Part shown: positions 15,911 to 17,767 of the stretch, one piece after another | Layout: every line of letters starts with the position of its first letter | Position numbering within the stretch: the first letter of the stretch is position 1 | NCBI GenBank assembly: GCA_028098005.1 | Contig: JAOHFM010000032.1 | Coordinates: 1 to 17,767 of the forward strand | Origin: Psychrosphaera sp. | GTDB lineage: Bacteria > Pseudomonadota > Gammaproteobacteria > Enterobacterales > Alteromonadaceae | Direction: 5' to 3' | Length of the DNA: 17,767 bases | Made by a program: the position numbers and the translations under genes | The notes under the pieces: generated by a model | Database searches by the model: none | What the model saw: the letters and a program-made list of their open reading frames with translations, nothing else | Told to the model about the DNA's origin: nothing

Positions 15911-17290
15911 TTATTGCTGACCTAGTAAAAAGTCACTTTTGGCTTTGTAAGTATCGTCATTTGCATCAAATACTTTTGCACCGTCTACAAAAACTTGCTC
16001 TGCTATTGCATAAGAACTAAATGGGCTTTGGTTCCAAATAACAACATCACCGGCTTTACCTTTTTCAAGTGAACCCGTTTTATTTTCAATACCTAAAGAT
16101 TTAGCTGCATTATAAGTAATCCACTTAATAGCATCGGCCTCTGTGATTTCAAACCCATTTTCATTCGCTCTATACATTGACTTCGCCGCTTCTTGGTTTA
16201 AACGTTGAATAGTTGTACCAGAATCTGAGTGAACAACAGCACATGAGTTTTTAAACGAATCTACTACAGCCACGTTTTCTAAAATCATGTCGTAGGCTTC
16301 CATTTTAAAGCCCCACCAATCTGGCCACATTGCCGCACAGTTTCCGTTCTCGGCTAATAAATCACCAATTTTATAAGCTTCAATTGCGTGATGGAATGTA
16401 CCTGAGTGGTAATTAAACTCTTTTCCAAGATCAATCATCATGGCCATTTCTTCGGCTTTATAACAATGGTTATGAATTTTGATATCACCATCTAGTACGC
16501 CTTTTAGCGTATCTAATGTTAAATTCCGCGACGGTGCTTCAGGGTTTTTACCCGCTTCGTAATCACGGTCATACTTTTCCCATGCTCGTTTATATTCAGC
16601 GGCGTCGGCCCAAGCTTGTCTATAACCCGCCATGTTGCCCATTCGTGTTGAAGGTGAAATATTTTTACTGCCATAAACACGCTTAGGGTTTTCACCACAC
16701 GCCATTTTTAAACCATAAGGTGCATCTGGAAATTTCATGCCTTGCATAGTGTGTGAAGGTACATTTTTAAGGGTAACGCCTCTACCACCAATAAGGTTTG
16801 CTGAGCCTGGTAACAATTGTAACGTTGTAATACCACCAGCTCGTGCCGCTTCAAAACCTGGGTCTTGAGGCCAAACAGAATGCTCCGACCATACTTCAGC
16901 CGTAACTGGGGCCGTTGCTTCATTGCCATCACTATGAGACTCAACACTCGGAGAAGGATAAACACCTAGGTGCGAATGCACATCTATAATACCTGGTGTT
17001 ACCCATTTGCCCTTACCATCAATGACCGTCGCACTGCCGTGCTCTAAATCTGCACCGACTGCAGATACCTTACCATTAACTAATAAAACGTCGGCATTAT
17101 CTAACCTTTCACCTGTGCCCGTTAACACGGTTGCGCCTTTAATCAAGGTCGTCATTTGTGTCATTGGCTCATAAGTACTTGGATATGGGTTTGGGTTTAT
17201 TTCAACTTTCGGATCTTGAGCTTCAATACCAGTACAACCGGCAATAATAGAAGAAGCAATCAAGGTCGTACTAAATGCGAGTTTACGCAT
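15911..17290 (-). CDS. Exported amidohydrolase, lipoprotein, imidazolonepropionase-like
   Basis: A 459-residue amidohydrolase-superfamily enzyme. The signal peptide ends in the lipobox Ile-Ala-Gly-Cys19, so it is a lipoprotein; Thr at +2 (not Asp) favours the outer membrane. The metal-ligand set is complete: His105 and His107 in DVHSHLG, a histidine cluster at 273/275 (IKIHNHCY), His300-His301 in TFHHAIEAY, and Asp356 in VVHSDSG. RAGGITTLQLLPGSANLIGGRG is typical of the imidazolonepropionase-related subgroup. Such proteins hydrolyse cyclic amides or amino-acid derivatives, and exported forms have been linked to dipeptides; the substrate here is unknown. AAGGAA precedes the ATG. First gene of a two-gene operon with a degenerate paralogue. 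Confidence 0.9.
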   Translation of the reverse strand: MRKLAFSTTLIASSIIAGCTGIEAQDPKVEINPNPYPSTYEPMTQMTTLIKGATVLTGTGERLDNADVLLVNGKVSAVGADLEHGSATVIDGKGKWVTPGIIDVHSHLGVYPSPSVESHSDGNEATAPVTAEVWSEHSVWPQDPGFEAARAGGITTLQLLPGSANLIGGRGVTLKNVPSHTMQGMKFPDAPYGLKMACGENPKRVYGSKNISPSTRMGNMAGYRQAWADAAEYKRAWEKYDRDYEAGKNPEAPSRNLTLDTLKGVLDGDIKIHNHCYKAEEMAMMIDLGKEFNYHSGTFHHAIEAYKIGDLLAENGNCAAMWPDWWGFKMEAYDMILENVAVVDSFKNSCAVVHSDSGTTIQRLNQEAAKSMYRANENGFEITEADAIKWITYNAAKSLGIENKTGSLEKGKAGDVVIWNQSPFSSYAIAEQVFVDGAKVFDANDDTYKAKSDFLLGQQ

Positions 17291-17381
17291 GGCAGGTTCC
17301 TTTTATTGTTTTTATTCAAAAATCTGGTGATTTGCATAGATATAGCATAATTATCAGAATGATGACACGAAACAACAAAAA

Positions 17382-17395
17382 TACGATAGATCGTA
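17382..17395. repeat. Palindrome TACGAT-AG-ATCGTA
   Basis: Perfect 6-base half-sites with a 2-base spacer, about 92 bases upstream of the first amidohydrolase. The position suits an operator or activator site for that operon. It is too short to be decisive. Confidence 0.35.
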
Positions 17396-17484
17396 GGTTT
17401 ACTAAGAAACAGAGTTTTATTTGGGAGCTGGAGTTTGGTTAGTGGGTGGCTTTTTGATTTTAACCAATGCAGGGAAAAAAGTTG

Positions 17485-17520
17485 GGTATTGGTATTGGTA
17501 TTGGTATTGGTATTGGTATT
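17485..17520. repeat. Six tandem copies of GGTATT
   Basis: Six perfect, uninterrupted copies of the hexamer GGTATT (36 bases), upstream of the amidohydrolase operon and downstream of the tRNA genes. Perfect hexamer runs are prone to slippage, so copy number may vary between isolates. It is in no gene. Confidence 0.95.
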
Positions 17521-17599
17521 TTAGATTAACTTTACTTAAATGGGGGAATTAAGCTTTGCTTTATTTTGGATATTGGGGTTTATCTTAAAGCAAAAAAAG

Positions 17600-17676
17600 T
17601 GGCGGAACGGACGAGACTCGAACTCGCGACCCCCGGCGTGACAGGCCGGTATTCTAACCAACTGAACTACCGCTCC
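17600..17676 (-). tRNA. tRNA-Asp (GUC)
   Basis: A complete 77-base tRNA including an encoded CCA (17600-17602). On the minus strand it begins GGAGCGG, which pairs with CCGTTCC at the 3' end (one G-T). It has the D-loop GTTCAGTTGG, anticodon loop CTGTCAC with anticodon GTC at 17640-17642, and the T-loop GTTCGAGTC. It decodes Asp codons GAC and GAU. A second copy lies 37 bases upstream on the same strand. Confidence 0.97.
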
Positions 17677-17713
17677 AGCTTAGTTTACTTATTTAGCATT
17701 GCACAAGTGATGA

Positions 17714-17767
17714 TGGCGGAACGGACGAGACTCGAACTCGCGACCCCCGGCGTGACAGGCCGGTATT
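17714..17767 (-). tRNA. tRNA-Asp (GUC), second copy, cut by the window edge
   Basis: The visible 54 bases, from the encoded CCA through the T arm and anticodon GTC into the anticodon stem, are identical to the first tRNA-Asp. The 5' part lies beyond the end of the window. The two are 37 bases apart and surely share a transcript. Confidence 0.93.

Larger units (their letters stand above)
17291..17599. other. Gene-free stretch between amidohydrolase operon and tRNA-Asp
   Basis: About 310 bases without a credible gene. It should hold the promoter of the amidohydrolase operon, though I find no convincing -35/-10 pair. It also holds a short palindrome (17382-17395) and the GGTATT repeat (17485-17520). 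The T-run just past the tRNA 3' end on the minus strand (plus-strand A-run near 17592-17598) may end the tRNA transcript. Confidence 0.6.

Noticed and set aside
17156..17350. Plus-strand frame of 64 codons across the start of the amidohydrolase gene
   Set aside because: Antisense to the signal-peptide region of a firm gene and running into its promoter region; no coding signs.
17485..17520. Short repeat array as a CRISPR
   Set aside because: The units are contiguous hexamers with no spacers and there are no cas genes.

Overview
The window looks like chromosome from a marine gammaproteobacterium of the order Alteromonadales, possibly Colwelliaceae-like (Colwellia or Thalassotalea type). This rests on AT-rich composition, HisG, HisC and bifunctional HisB proteins that align closely with the enterobacterial ones as I remember them, an attenuator-type his leader, and a mix of branched-chain acyl-CoA catabolism genes with secreted amidohydrolases. 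The genus is inference. I see no phage, insertion sequence, CRISPR array or defence system.

Layout. Positions 1-3092: a VOC (glyoxalase-fold) protein on the minus strand; a divergent two-gene operon for an acyl-CoA dehydrogenase and an HSD10-like short-chain dehydrogenase, probably isoleucine or short branched acyl-CoA oxidation, ending in a bidirectional terminator; and an unrecognised hydrophilic 108-residue protein on the minus strand. Positions 3093-9467: the histidine biosynthesis operon hisG-hisD-hisC-hisB-hisH-hisA on the plus strand. It is preceded by a complete attenuator: an 18-codon leader peptide with three consecutive His codons and a set of mutually exclusive hairpins ending in a U-tract terminator. 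The operon stops after hisA, so the usual last genes hisF and hisI/hisIE are not here.

Positions 9560-14483 (minus strand): a likely four-gene envelope operon of an MMPL/RND-type inner-membrane exporter, a periplasmic LolA-like protein, a predicted outer-membrane beta-barrel and a small DUF2892 membrane protein. The first three together look like a route for carrying a lipid or hydrophobic cargo across the envelope; the cargo is unknown.

Positions 14604-17290 (minus strand): a tandem pair of exported amidohydrolase-superfamily proteins closed by a strong terminator. The first is a lipoprotein with the metal-ligand set intact; the second has lost the HxH motif and carries a Lys/Glu-rich insert, so it is probably a non-catalytic partner. 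Positions 17291-17767: a gene-free stretch with six perfect GGTATT repeats, then one complete and one truncated identical tRNA-Asp(GUC) on the minus strand.

The strongest items are the his attenuator, the operon missing hisF/hisIE, the envelope export module and the active/degenerate amidohydrolase pair. None is a clearly new system. They are recognisable modules with unusual features.
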